Source of the DNA: Kofleriaceae bacterium
Lineage (GTDB): Bacteria; Myxococcota_A; Polyangia; Haliangiales; Haliangiaceae
DNA: 44,667 nt
Assembly: GCA_013368795.1 (NCBI GenBank)
Contig: JABFXX010000653.1
Span: 1-44,667 of the forward strand
Direction: 5' to 3'
Below, one piece after another: positions 17,005 through 26,299 of the stretch (position 1 is the first letter of the stretch; each line of letters opens with the position of its first letter). The position numbers were made by a program, and so were the translations under genes. The notes beneath the pieces were generated by a model. It was not told the DNA's origin and made no database searches. It saw nothing but the letters and a program-made list of their open reading frames with translations.

Positions 17005-18222
17005 GTGCCCGCGATCGGTGTGATCGGATGTGGAACGGCCGGCGCAGCCGCTGCGATCCTGCTCGCGCGCGCGGGCCACGAGGTCACGGTCCTCGAGCGG
17101 GTGCCCAAGCCCGGACCGGTCGGCGCGGGGATCATGATCCAGCCGACGGGCCAGGCGGTGCTCGCACGCCTCGGTCTGCTCGACGTGATCACCGCGCGCG
17201 GCTCGCGGATCGATCGGCTGTGGTTCCGCACGCACGCGCTGCGCACGCTCGTCGATCTCCAGTACGCCGCCGTCGACCCGACGTGGTTCGGCATCGGCCT
17301 CCATCGCGGCGTGCTGTTCGAGGCGCTCTACGCGGCAGCGTGCGCCGAGCCGCGCGTGCGCGTGCAGACCGGCATCGATGCCCGTGCGATCCGGCGAGAC
17401 GGCCCGCATACCTTCATCCGTGACACGACCGGCGCCGAGCACGGCCCGTTCGAGCTCGTCATCGTCGCCGACGGCGCGGTCAGCGAGCTGCGTGCGGCGA
17501 CCGGCACGACGACGCGCGATACCGCCTATCCATGGGGCGCGCTGTGGTTCGTCGCCCACGATCCGGATCGCGTGTTCACGCGCGAGCTCTATCAAGTCGG
17601 CGCCGGCTCGCGACGCCTCTACGGCGCGCTGCCGACGGGACTCGCGCCGCGCGGCGAGACGCCGGTCGTGTCGCTGTTCTGGAGCTTGCCCGCGCGCGAG
17701 CTCGACGCGTGGCGCGCCGCCGGGCTCGACGCGTGGAAGGCGGAGGTCCGTGCGATCGATCCGCGCATCGAGCACGTGCTCGACCAGATTCGCTCACCCG
17801 ATCAGGTGACGTTCGCCCGCTATCGCGACGTGCGGATGTCGCGCTGGCACGACGGCAACGTCGTGTTCATCGGTGACGCCGCGCACGCGACGAGCCCGCA
17901 GCTCGGTCAGGGAGCGAACCTCGCGCTCGTCGATGCCCTCGTGCTCGCCGACTCGCTTGCCACGGAGTCGATCACCGCCGGCCTCGACCGCTACGCGCGG
18001 ACCCGCCGCCGCCACCTCGGCTACTACCAGCGGATGACACGGTGGCTGACCCCGCTGTTCCAGTCGGACTCGCGCGTCATGGGCTTGCTGCGTGACTGGA
18101 CGTTCCCGATCGCGAATGCGATCCCGCCGCTGCGAAACCTCATGATCCGGACGATGGCCGGCGTTTCGACCGGATTCACGAGCAAACAGCTGGCCTTACC
18201 CGACAAACCGACACCTACCTGA
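17005..18222 (+). CDS. FAD-dependent monooxygenase (UbiH/PHBH-like)
   Basis: A 405-residue flavoprotein of the class A aromatic hydroxylase fold. The N-terminal GVIGCGTAGAAAAILLARAG dinucleotide motif is followed by an acidic residue in VTVLER. The second FAD motif is FIGDAAHATSPQLGQGANLALVDA. The middle region carries substrate-binding strands. Reactions in the family use NAD(P)H and O2 to hydroxylate or epoxidise a ring or polyene; the substrate here is unknown. The GTG at 17005 starts immediately before the Rossmann strand. GTG at 16999 and TTG at 16978 are alternatives, and none has a strong Shine-Dalgarno. It stands alone between the toxin pair and the lipoprotein operon. Confidence 0.85.
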   Translation: MPAIGVIGCGTAGAAAAILLARAGHEVTVLERVPKPGPVGAGIMIQPTGQAVLARLGLLDVITARGSRIDRLWFRTHALRTLVDLQYAAVDPTWFGIGLHRGVLFEALYAAACAEPRVRVQTGIDARAIRRDGPHTFIRDTTGAEHGPFELVIVADGAVSELRAATGTTTRDTAYPWGALWFVAHDPDRVFTRELYQVGAGSRRLYGALPTGLAPRGETPVVSLFWSLPARELDAWRAAGLDAWKAEVRAIDPRIEHVLDQIRSPDQVTFARYRDVRMSRWHDGNVVFIGDAAHATSPQLGQGANLALVDALVLADSLATESITAGLDRYARTRRRHLGYYQRMTRWLTPLFQSDSRVMGLLRDWTFPIANAIPPLRNLMIRTMAGVSTGFTSKQLALPDKPTPT

Positions 18223-18255
18223 ACGCGGCGCCAGGACGGTCGACCCGTACGGGTG

Positions 18256-21200
18256 ATGACAAAGCTCTGGGCGTTCGCATGGCTCGCACTGGCGAGCTGC
18301 GGCAGCTCGGAGTCGCCGCGCCTCTCGAGCGTCGAGCCGGCGGCGGTGACCTCGCTCGTCGCGAGCCCGGTCGCACTGCACGGTGAGGCGCTCGACGTCG
18401 TGGTCGCGATCGACCTCGACCACGACACTGCCCCTGTCGTCGATCGCGGCTGGAAGGTCGCGGTCGGCGCGACGACCGTCGATGCGACATGGCGCGATCG
18501 CACACAGATCGATCTGACGATTCCGGCCGGCCTCGCCGCCGGCACCTACGACGTCACCGCGACCTCGCCAGCGGGCGCGACGCTCGTCCTGCACGACGCG
18601 CTCACGATCTCGGCCGAGCCAATCGGTCTCCTGCTCTCGATCGAGGATGCGCCCGACGGTACCGGGCATCCGGTCACCGCCGACCTCGTCGCCGGCGACT
18701 CGCTGGAGGCGTACGCGACCGTGCGCGATCGCACCGGCGCCTTCGTCGGCGATGTCGCGGCCGAGTGGTCGACGACGGCTGCGATCGGCACACTCGCGCC
18801 GGCCGCCAGCGCCGTCCAGCTGCACGCCGAGAAGGTAGGTACGGCACACCTCGTCGCCCATCACGCCGGCGCGATGCTCGATGCCGAAAGTGGCGACGTC
18901 GTCGTCCGCGCGGCCACGCCGATCGCGATCGAGATCGTTGACGATCCGACGACCGGCTCGATCATCGGCAACCGCAGCGGCCTCACGACCGATGGCGACG
19001 GCGGCCTCATCGCGCATGCGGCGTCGGTCGACGCCTTCGGCAATTTCGTCGCGACCGTGCCCGTCGCGTGGTCTCTCACGGGCGTCACCGCCTCGCTGCC
19101 ACCGACCGATACGACGATGGTGGCGATCGACTTCGCGACGCCGGGTACCGGCGTCTTGACCGCGACCCATCCAACGCTCGGAGCGGCGGCGACCGGGACG
19201 CTCGATGTCGTCGCCGGCCGCGCTGCCCAGCTCGCAGTCACGCCGCCGAGCCTCTCCATCAGCGCCGATGCGATGCCGGTCGCGTTCGCGGCAACCGCGA
19301 AGGACGCGGACGGAAATGCGACGACGAACCTCGGCACGCTCACCTGGTCGATCGCGAGCGGCCCGATCACGGCACTCGATCCTCTCACCGGCATGCTGAC
19401 GCCGGCGCACGCCGGCAGCGGCGCCATCCACGTGGTGAGCTCGCACGGAGCCGCCGCGACGAGCGGCTCGATCGACATCGTCGCCGGCGCCCCCGTCGCG
19501 CTCGCGATCGCGCCCACCTCCCTCGCGGTCACCGCCGACGATCCGCCGACGGTGTTCACCGCGACGGCAACCGACGCGGATGGCAACCCGACGGCACCCG
19601 GCACCGTGACATGGACGATCGATGCCGGTGCGATCACATCGCTCGAGGCGAGCGGCGTTCTAAATCCACAGCACGCCGGCACCGGCGCGATCCGCGCCAG
19701 CGTTCCCGGCGCAACCGCGACCGCCGCTGTCACGATCGCGCCCGGCCACGCCGCGGCGTTCGATGTGACGCCTGCCAGTGTCGACCTCGTCGAGGGCGGA
19801 CTGCCGGTCATGTTCACGGCGACCGCCACAGATGCCGACGGCAACGCGACGACCGATACCGGGACGCTCGTGTGGTCGGCGACCGGGCCGATCGCAGCGA
19901 TCACCCAGGCCGGCATGTTCACCCCGATGACGCCCGGCGATGGCACCGTCCGCGTCGCGAGCAGCTATGGCTCGACCGGCAGCACCGGCGCAGTGCGCGT
20001 GCTCCGGCGTGCGGCACTCGCCGCGTCTCTCGCAGTCGACGCGCAGGTCGGCCGCGGCGCGCAGCCGACGGCCACGCTGACAGTGACGAACACCGGCGAG
20101 GTCGCGGCGGCAACGGTCACGCCGTGCGCGCTGACGGTCGGCGCTGGTGCGTCGATCGCGGCGGCCCCGCCCGCGACCCCATCGACGCTCGCGCCCGGTG
20201 AAACGACCACATACGCCTGGACGCTCGCGACGAGCCAGAACGGCAGCGTCCAGCTTTCCGGCTGCGTGACCGGTAGCGACACCGCGACGAGCGCTGCGGT
20301 GATCTCGAACACGGCGACCGCATCGTTCGCGATCGTCGATCCCGCCGACTTCGCCGCGACGCTCGCGTTGCCCGATCCGCTGTCGCGTGGTGCGGACTTC
20401 ACCGTCACCATGCGCGTCACGAACATCGGCGCGATCGGCGCGACCGGTGTCAGCCCGAGCGCGCTCGTTGCGACCGGCACCGGCACCGCGATGGTCATCT
20501 CCTCGCCGTCGGCGAGCGAGTCGATCGCACCGGGCGCGTCGGTGACGTTCTCGTGGACCTACCGTGCGACGGCGCGCGGCACCCTCCAGCTGACCGGCAG
20601 CGTCAGCGATGGAGCCATCTCCAAGAACGCGATCTCGAACACCGCGAGCATCGTCGAGGTCGCGGTCGTCGACGCGAGTGTGTTCGCCGACGGCACGACG
20701 ACGGGCTATCTCGCGAGCCACGGCGGCATGCTGTACGTCGGCCCGAACAAGACCGGCTCGACGGTGATGACGTTCTCGGCGGACGGCACGACGCAACAGT
20801 CGGCCACGTTCGCGTTCGCCAAGGATACGATCGGCAACAAGACGTCGAACCCCGCATCGCCGCTGACGTCACTCGGTGCGATCGGATGCAGCCACGACAC
20901 TGTGTCGTGCGGACCCGACAACGAGGAGCTCAATGGTGCGATCGACGCGGTGACGTTCGGCGGCACCGACTGGCTCACGGCCTGGAACGGGACGACGAAA
21001 GGAACTGCCTACCTGTACATGACGCCGGACACCGACGCCGTGCTCGACTTCCGCTATGTCGACCTGACAAGCACGCTGGCCTCGGGCACCACCACCGGGA
21101 TCAGCGCGCTCGCCGGCGTCGGCAGCTCGCTCTACATCGGGCTCTCCGGCAAGACGACGAGCAGCGCAACCCTGATCGCGCTGACCACGACGCCGGTGGC

Positions 21201-21972
21201 GCCCGGACTCGACGCGACAAGCACGAACGCTATCAACATGCGGCTCGATCGGCTGCCCGGCTGGACGAGCATCGACGATCCGGAAGGCGTCGACGCGATC
21301 GGCAATTCGGGAGGCATCGTCTACCTCGCGAACAAGAACGCGTGGGTTCGGGCGACGACGATCTCACCGCAGCCCATCCCCGCTATATGCGGCACGTGCT
21401 TTCCCGACTGGACGACGATCACGCCAACCGCGACGGCCTACACCGCCCGCGCCTCGCGCGCGGTGCTCGGCGCCGTCCGCATGGACGCGCGCGATCGCGC
21501 GGTTCCACAGATCGTCACGTTCGGCGGCAACCTGTTCGTCGCACGCAACACGACGGTCGGCCCGCAGCTGTGGACTTGCAACCCGACGTTCAACCGGTGC
21601 TCGTCGTCTGACTGGCGCCTCGTCGCACCCAACAGCACGGGCGATGCACTGCTGACGCAGTTCAACGACGCGTCGCTGACGTCGATCACGATGCTCGTCG
21701 CAACGCCGTCGCTGCTGTACGTCGGGTTCGATTCCGCTGCCGGCGTCCGCGTGTTTCGCTCGACGAACGCCGCTGCCGCCGTGCGCGCGGACTTCGAAGG
21801 ACTCGATGGCTGCTCCGCGGCCCAGCACCCGGCGACGTGCGGCGGGTTCGGGGGCAACGGCTTCGGCGATCCGAACAACACGCGCATCTTCGACGCGAAG
21901 GTCGTCGGCTCGCGCGTGTGGATGACCGTCGGCGACGGCACGGTGCCGGCCGGATTGGTGATGGTGCCATGA
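18256..21972 (+). CDS. Large lipoprotein with Ig-like repeats (envelope sensor candidate)
   Basis: A 1238-residue lipoprotein (MTKLWAFAWLALASC, Cys15). After a beta-rich N-terminal part come three consecutive bacterial Ig-like (BIG2-type) repeats of about 85 residues, encoded at roughly 19216-19484, 19485-19739 and 19740-20010. Each has a TATDADGN-type turn, a (T/V)WSI/WTI strand and an AG-GTGAI-type end. Two CARDB/DUF11-like domains (LTVTNTGEVAA, MRVTNIGAIGA) follow. A C-terminal region of about 430 residues contains repeated YVG/YIGL/FVARN strands that could form a propeller. A GTG at 18253 is an alternative start. Its stop overlaps the hybrid-kinase ATG (ATGA), making it the first gene of a six-gene operon. 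Adhesion or ligand sensing is inferred from the Ig content and the kinase partners. Confidence 0.8.
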   Translation: MTKLWAFAWLALASCGSSESPRLSSVEPAAVTSLVASPVALHGEALDVVVAIDLDHDTAPVVDRGWKVAVGATTVDATWRDRTQIDLTIPAGLAAGTYDVTATSPAGATLVLHDALTISAEPIGLLLSIEDAPDGTGHPVTADLVAGDSLEAYATVRDRTGAFVGDVAAEWSTTAAIGTLAPAASAVQLHAEKVGTAHLVAHHAGAMLDAESGDVVVRAATPIAIEIVDDPTTGSIIGNRSGLTTDGDGGLIAHAASVDAFGNFVATVPVAWSLTGVTASLPPTDTTMVAIDFATPGTGVLTATHPTLGAAATGTLDVVAGRAAQLAVTPPSLSISADAMPVAFAATAKDADGNATTNLGTLTWSIASGPITALDPLTGMLTPAHAGSGAIHVVSSHGAAATSGSIDIVAGAPVALAIAPTSLAVTADDPPTVFTATATDADGNPTAPGTVTWTIDAGAITSLEASGVLNPQHAGTGAIRASVPGATATAAVTIAPGHAAAFDVTPASVDLVEGGLPVMFTATATDADGNATTDTGTLVWSATGPIAAITQAGMFTPMTPGDGTVRVASSYGSTGSTGAVRVLRRAALAASLAVDAQVGRGAQPTATLTVTNTGEVAAATVTPCALTVGAGASIAAAPPATPSTLAPGETTTYAWTLATSQNGSVQLSGCVTGSDTATSAAVISNTATASFAIVDPADFAATLALPDPLSRGADFTVTMRVTNIGAIGATGVSPSALVATGTGTAMVISSPSASESIAPGASVTFSWTYRATARGTLQLTGSVSDGAISKNAISNTASIVEVAVVDASVFADGTTTGYLASHGGMLYVGPNKTGSTVMTFSADGTTQQSATFAFAKDTIGNKTSNPASPLTSLGAIGCSHDTVSCGPDNEELNGAIDAVTFGGTDWLTAWNGTTKGTAYLYMTPDTDAVLDFRYVDLTSTLASGTTTGISALAGVGSSLYIGLSGKTTSSATLIALTTTPVAPGLDATSTNAINMRLDRLPGWTSIDDPEGVDAIGNSGGIVYLANKNAWVRATTISPQPIPAICGTCFPDWTTITPTATAYTARASRAVLGAVRMDARDRAVPQIVTFGGNLFVARNTTVGPQLWTCNPTFNRCSSSDWRLVAPNSTGDALLTQFNDASLTSITMLVATPSLLYVGFDSAAGVRVFRSTNAAAAVRADFEGLDGCSAAQHPATCGGFGGNGFGDPNNTRIFDAKVVGSRVWMTVGDGTVPAGLVMVP

Positions 21973-23831
21973 CTACGCGACTACCCACGAACAGCGACCC
22001 GAAGCGCCGCGTGCTCGTCATCGACGACGAGCCGGTGATCCACGAGCTCGTAGCCGACATCATGGACGACTACGAGATCATCAGTGCGGAGACCGGCGCC
22101 GCTGCGAAGCTGATCGTCACGAGCGGTCGCGCGTACGACGTCGCGCTCGTCGACAAGAACCTCTCCGACGTCTCGGGCCTCGAGCTCGTCCCGTGGCTGC
22201 GCCAGGCGTGTCCGGACTGCGAGGTCGTGATCATCACCGCGTATCCCTCGATGGACTCGGCACTCGAGGCGATGTCGCTCGGCGCGACCGACTACCTCAT
22301 CAAGCCGATGCGCGACATCAACGAGCTTCGGCTGCGCGTCGGCAATGCCTGCGAGCGCGTCCGCCAGCGGCGCGCGGAGCGCAAGCTCGTCGAGGCGCTC
22401 GAGCAGAGCGAGCTCAGCTATCGCGAGCTGTACGAGGCGTCGCCGGACGCGGTGCTCGTGATCGACGCGGTGACGCGCGTCCTCCACGACGCGAACAGCG
22501 CCGCCGAACGCCTGTACGGCAGACCGCGCGCGCAGCTCGTCGGCATGAATGCGGCGGACCTGACGTCCCCAACAGCGCCCCCGATCGTCGCGAATGGCCT
22601 CGTGCGCCGCCGCGAGAAACGCGCCGACGGTACGCTCGTGTCCGTCGAGGTCACGACGAGCACGCTCCACCGCGACGACCGCGTGTACGTCGTCGAGGTC
22701 ATCCGCGACGTGTCCGAGCGCGAGCGCGCCGATGCAGAGCGCGCGGAGCTCGAGAAGCGCCTCGCACGCTCGACCCGATTCGAAGAGCTCGGCCGCCTCG
22801 CCGCCGGCGTCGCGCACGACGTCAACAACCTGCTGACCGTCGTCCGGACGAACGCCGAGCTCGCGGCCGAAGCGATCGGGGCCGATCACATCGCGATCGA
22901 GGACCTCGACCAGATCCAAGCGGCCGTCACGAGCGCCGCCGACCTCACGCGCCGGCTCCTCGCGTTCAGCGGCCGCCAGCTCGTCCGGCCGACCGTGCTC
23001 GACGTGAACACCCTCGTCGCCAATGTCGGCAAGATGCTCACCCGAACGTTCGAGGCGCGTGCGCGGCTCGTCGTCGACACCTGCCCGATGCCCGCGATGA
23101 CGAAGATCGACGCGAGCCAGCTCGAGCAGGTGATCACGAACCTCGCGGTCAACGCGCGAGACGCGATGCCGGAAGGCGGCACGATCACGATCCGGACGCG
23201 TGTCCGCGCCGACGAGCCGCGTGTCGTGCTCGAGGTGTCCGACACTGGCGTCGGGATCCCCGCCGACATCCTCGTCGACATCTTCGAGCCGTTCTTCACG
23301 ACGAAGGGCAGCGGCGGCACCGGACTCGGACTCGCGACGGTGCGCGAGATCGTCACGCGCAGTGGCGGAACGATCGACGTGTCCTCGATACCCGGGCGCG
23401 GCACGACGTTCGAGATCCGCCTGCCGTGGACCGACGATGCGCTCGCCGAGGCGTCGGGTCGTGCGCGCACGCCGGTACACGCCGGCCGCGGCGAGGCGGT
23501 GCTCGTCGTCGAGGACGATGGTGCGGTCTGCGAGGCGACGCGCCGGCTGCTCGGCGGGGCCGGGTATGCGGTCCACGGCGTTCGCACCGCAGAGGACGCG
23601 CTAGCGACGCTCGCGACCGGCAGCGCGCAACTTGTCATCACCGACATCGATCTGCCCGGGATGTCTGGCATCGACCTCGCGAGCCAGATCTCGTCGCTGC
23701 CCGTCGTGCTGACATCGGGCCGCGCCGCCGATGCCAAGCGCCTCGAGGATCGGCCGTTCCTGCCCAAGCCCTACTCGGCCGACGACCTGCTGCGCTGCGT
23801 CCGTGACGCGCTCGACGGAGCTCGCCGATGA
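21969..23831 (+). CDS. Hybrid response regulator-histidine kinase (REC-PAS-HisKA-HATPase-REC)
   Basis: A 620-residue soluble protein. REC1 lies at about 14-128 (VIDDEP, phospho-acceptor D62 in LVDKNLSDVSG, K112). A PAS domain lies at about 148-250 (LYEASPDAVLVIDAVTRVLHD), HisKA has H283 in LAAGVAHDVNNLLT, and HATPase_c lies at about 378-487 (N box NLAVNARDAMPEGG, SDTGVGIP, GGTGLGLATV). REC2 is at about 508-615 (VEDDGA, D559 in VITDIDLPGMSG, K600). The VAHDVNN kinase box is typical of the NtrB/HPK4-like group common in myxobacteria. It starts at ATG 21969 inside the lipoprotein stop and its own stop overlaps the next ATG. Confidence 0.93.
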   Translation: MTTRLPTNSDPKRRVLVIDDEPVIHELVADIMDDYEIISAETGAAAKLIVTSGRAYDVALVDKNLSDVSGLELVPWLRQACPDCEVVIITAYPSMDSALEAMSLGATDYLIKPMRDINELRLRVGNACERVRQRRAERKLVEALEQSELSYRELYEASPDAVLVIDAVTRVLHDANSAAERLYGRPRAQLVGMNAADLTSPTAPPIVANGLVRRREKRADGTLVSVEVTTSTLHRDDRVYVVEVIRDVSERERADAERAELEKRLARSTRFEELGRLAAGVAHDVNNLLTVVRTNAELAAEAIGADHIAIEDLDQIQAAVTSAADLTRRLLAFSGRQLVRPTVLDVNTLVANVGKMLTRTFEARARLVVDTCPMPAMTKIDASQLEQVITNLAVNARDAMPEGGTITIRTRVRADEPRVVLEVSDTGVGIPADILVDIFEPFFTTKGSGGTGLGLATVREIVTRSGGTIDVSSIPGRGTTFEIRLPWTDDALAEASGRARTPVHAGRGEAVLVVEDDGAVCEATRRLLGGAGYAVHGVRTAEDALATLATGSAQLVITDIDLPGMSGIDLASQISSLPVVLTSGRAADAKRLEDRPFLPKPYSADDLLRCVRDALDGARR

Positions 23832-25567
23832 CGGTCGCGCGCAAGCTCGTCGCGATCGTCGTTGTCGTCGGGCTCGTGCCGCTCGCGGTCTCTGCGGTCA
23901 CCGCGCTCGGCACGTACGAGCACGAGCTCGGTCGCGAGGTCGCCGAAGGTCACCGCCGCACCGCCGACCACGGCGCGCGCACCGTCGTCGCGACCGTCAC
24001 ATCGGTGCAACACACCGTGCGTGGCCTCGCGAGCACGATCCCCTGGATGACGCTGACCGAGGCCGAGCGTCAGGGAGCACTGATGCTCGTCTACGAGCAA
24101 GACTCCGATCTTGCACTTGTCGTGCTGCGCGACGGCGCGGGTGCGAATCTCGGCTCGATCCATGCGACCGCGGCGAGCACGCATCCGGTCATCCCGACGG
24201 CACTCGCGGGAGAGCTCGCGAACCAGAAGGTCGCCCACGCGCCGGGCTGGACGATCGGAGGGCCGATCGTCGACGCGACCATCGGCCCGCTCGTGCCGAT
24301 GACGCTCGAGCTGACCGCACCCGGCGCTACGAGCTGGACGCTGACGGTCGGCCTGTCGTTGCGCCGGATCTGCACCGAGCTCGCGGACGCATCGCCCGCA
24401 TCGGTCGCGACGCGCCTCGAGGGTCCCGATGGGACGCCGATGTGCGGACCTCCCGCGGCGAGCGGGGCGATGGACGCACGCAAGCCGGCGCTCGCCGGCT
24501 GGCACGTCGTCGCGGAGCAGTCGCGCGACGACGCCTTCGCGTCGCTGTATCGGCTGCGCCGGCAGTGGCTGTTCATCATCACCGTCGCGGGTGCAGGCGC
24601 GCTCGCAGCCGGGCTCGTGCTGACGCAAGCGATCCGCCGCCCGATCCGCGGGCTCGTCGCTGCCGCCGAGGCGCTCGCGCGGGGCGAGCTCGGTTATCGC
24701 GTGGGCACGACGTCGAACGACGAGCTCGGCGCACTCGGCCGGTCGTTCGACCGTATGGCCGGCGAGCTCCAGAAGAACGAGGCAGAGATCCGGATCTGGA
24801 ACACCGAGCTGCAAGCGCGCGTCGATGCGCGCACCGCCGAGCTCAAAGCGGCGCAGGAGCAGCTGCTGCAGTCGCGCAAGCTGGGCGCGATGGCGACGCT
24901 CGGCGCCGGCATTGCCCACGAGATCAACAACCCGCTGATGGGCGTGCTCGGTACGGCGCAGGTCCTACTCGCGCGCCGCGACTCGCTCGACGCCAAGACG
25001 GCGACGCGCCTGCAGACGATCGAGCGCGAGGCGCTGCGCATCCGCGCCATCATCGAGAACATGCAGGGCCTCGCGCAGGACACGATGCGCGACGCGATCC
25101 GCATCGATCTGTCGACGATCGTCGACAGCGTCGCGAAGGCGCGCGCATCGCAGCTCGCCGGCGCCGGCGTCCAGGTCGTCCGCGCGATCGACGGCAACAT
25201 CCCGGACGTGATGGGCAACGCGGCGCAGCTCGAGCACGCGATCTCGCACCTCGTCGACAATTCGATCCGCGCGATGGCGCCGGCGGGCGGCACGCTGCGG
25301 CTGACCGTCCGCGCGATCGAGAGCGAGCTCGTCGCCGTCGACGTCGAGGACTCGGGGCGCGGCATCGCGCCGGAGCTGCTCGACAAGATCTTCGAACCGT
25401 TCTTCACGACGAAGGAGAACTGGCGCGGCCTCGGTCTCGGTCTCGCCCTCGCCCACCGCATCGTCGACGTCCACAACGGTCGGATCTCCGCCTCGAGCAT
25501 GGTCGGCCGCGGCACGACGATGACGATCACCCTTCCTGCCGCGCGACGCGGCGCTCACCTCGCGTAG
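23828..25567 (+). CDS. Membrane sensor histidine kinase
   Basis: A 579-residue kinase with TM1 at about 6-28, a periplasmic sensor region at about 30-245 that looks like a double-Cache/PAS-type domain, and TM2 at about 247-267 (LFIITVAGAGALAAGLVLTQ). A HAMP domain follows (RRPIRGLVAAAEALARGELGYR), then a coiled coil (about 313-350) and HisKA with H364 in GAGIAHEINNPLMG. The C-terminal HATPase_c has DSGRGIAPELLDKIFEPFFTT and GLGLGLALAH. It should sense an extracytoplasmic signal and phosphorylate a REC domain, most simply one of those in the preceding hybrid protein. The ATG overlaps the previous stop. Confidence 0.93.
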   Translation: MTVARKLVAIVVVVGLVPLAVSAVTALGTYEHELGREVAEGHRRTADHGARTVVATVTSVQHTVRGLASTIPWMTLTEAERQGALMLVYEQDSDLALVVLRDGAGANLGSIHATAASTHPVIPTALAGELANQKVAHAPGWTIGGPIVDATIGPLVPMTLELTAPGATSWTLTVGLSLRRICTELADASPASVATRLEGPDGTPMCGPPAASGAMDARKPALAGWHVVAEQSRDDAFASLYRLRRQWLFIITVAGAGALAAGLVLTQAIRRPIRGLVAAAEALARGELGYRVGTTSNDELGALGRSFDRMAGELQKNEAEIRIWNTELQARVDARTAELKAAQEQLLQSRKLGAMATLGAGIAHEINNPLMGVLGTAQVLLARRDSLDAKTATRLQTIEREALRIRAIIENMQGLAQDTMRDAIRIDLSTIVDSVAKARASQLAGAGVQVVRAIDGNIPDVMGNAAQLEHAISHLVDNSIRAMAPAGGTLRLTVRAIESELVAVDVEDSGRGIAPELLDKIFEPFFTTKENWRGLGLGLALAHRIVDVHNGRISASSMVGRGTTMTITLPAARRGAHLA

Positions 25568-25573
25568 GTCACC

Positions 25574-26299
25574 GTGGCGGACGAACGAGATCCCAAGCTT
25601 CCCGACGCCTCGACGAGCCGCCTGCAACAGCTCGCAGTTGTCGGCGAGCTCGCCGTTGGCGCCGCGCACGAGGCGCGCAATCTCCTGACCGCGATCGTCG
25701 GCTTCGCACAGGTCGCGCGCCGGCGCGCGCACGACCCCGCGTATGTCGCGAAGCAGCTCGAGCGGATCGAGCGCGAGTCGCGCGCCTGTGTCGAGCTGCT
25801 CCAGCGGTTTCTCGCGCCTTCGCGCACGGGCGCCGCGCCGCTCGAGACCGTGGATGTCGCGAACGTCGTCGACCTCGTCGCGGACTCGGCGCGCTCGCAG
25901 TTCGAGCTGCAGCGGCTCACGCTCGAGCTCGACCTCGACCGCGCGCTTCCACACGTGCACTGCTCGCGCGACGAGCTCACGCAGGTCCTCTTGAATCTCG
26001 TCAGCAACGCGCTGCACGCGACGCCGGTTGGCGGCTCGATCACGATCGCGACGAAACGCAGCGGCGGCGCGCTCGCGTTGTCGGTCACCGACACCGGGCC
26101 CGGCGTGCCCGCGGGGCTCGAGGAGCAGATCTTCGAACCGTTCTTCACGACGAAGCCGATCGGCCAGGGCACCGGCCTCGGTCTCGCACTGTGCCGGACG
26201 ATGCTCGCCAGCGTCGGCGGTACGATCCACGTCGAGGCCGCGCCGGGCCATGGCGCGACGTTCGTCATTCGCCTGCCTGCTGAGCGCGAGGACGCATGA
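25574..26299 (+). CDS. Minimal soluble histidine kinase (HisKA-HATPase only)
   Basis: A 241-residue protein that is little more than a kinase core. HisKA has H32 in LAVGAAHEARNLLT, and HATPase_c contains VLLNLVSNALHATPVGGS, TDTGPGVPAGLEEQIFEPFFTT and GTGLGLALC. There is no transmembrane, PAS or HAMP segment, so any input must come through protein contacts, perhaps by heterodimerising with the membrane kinase just upstream. GTG at 25574 lies 6 nt after the previous stop. The EARN variant of the H box (usually E-x-x-N) retains both key residues. Confidence 0.88.
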   Translation: MADERDPKLPDASTSRLQQLAVVGELAVGAAHEARNLLTAIVGFAQVARRRAHDPAYVAKQLERIERESRACVELLQRFLAPSRTGAAPLETVDVANVVDLVADSARSQFELQRLTLELDLDRALPHVHCSRDELTQVLLNLVSNALHATPVGGSITIATKRSGGALALSVTDTGPGVPAGLEEQIFEPFFTTKPIGQGTGLGLALCRTMLASVGGTIHVEAAPGHGATFVIRLPAEREDA

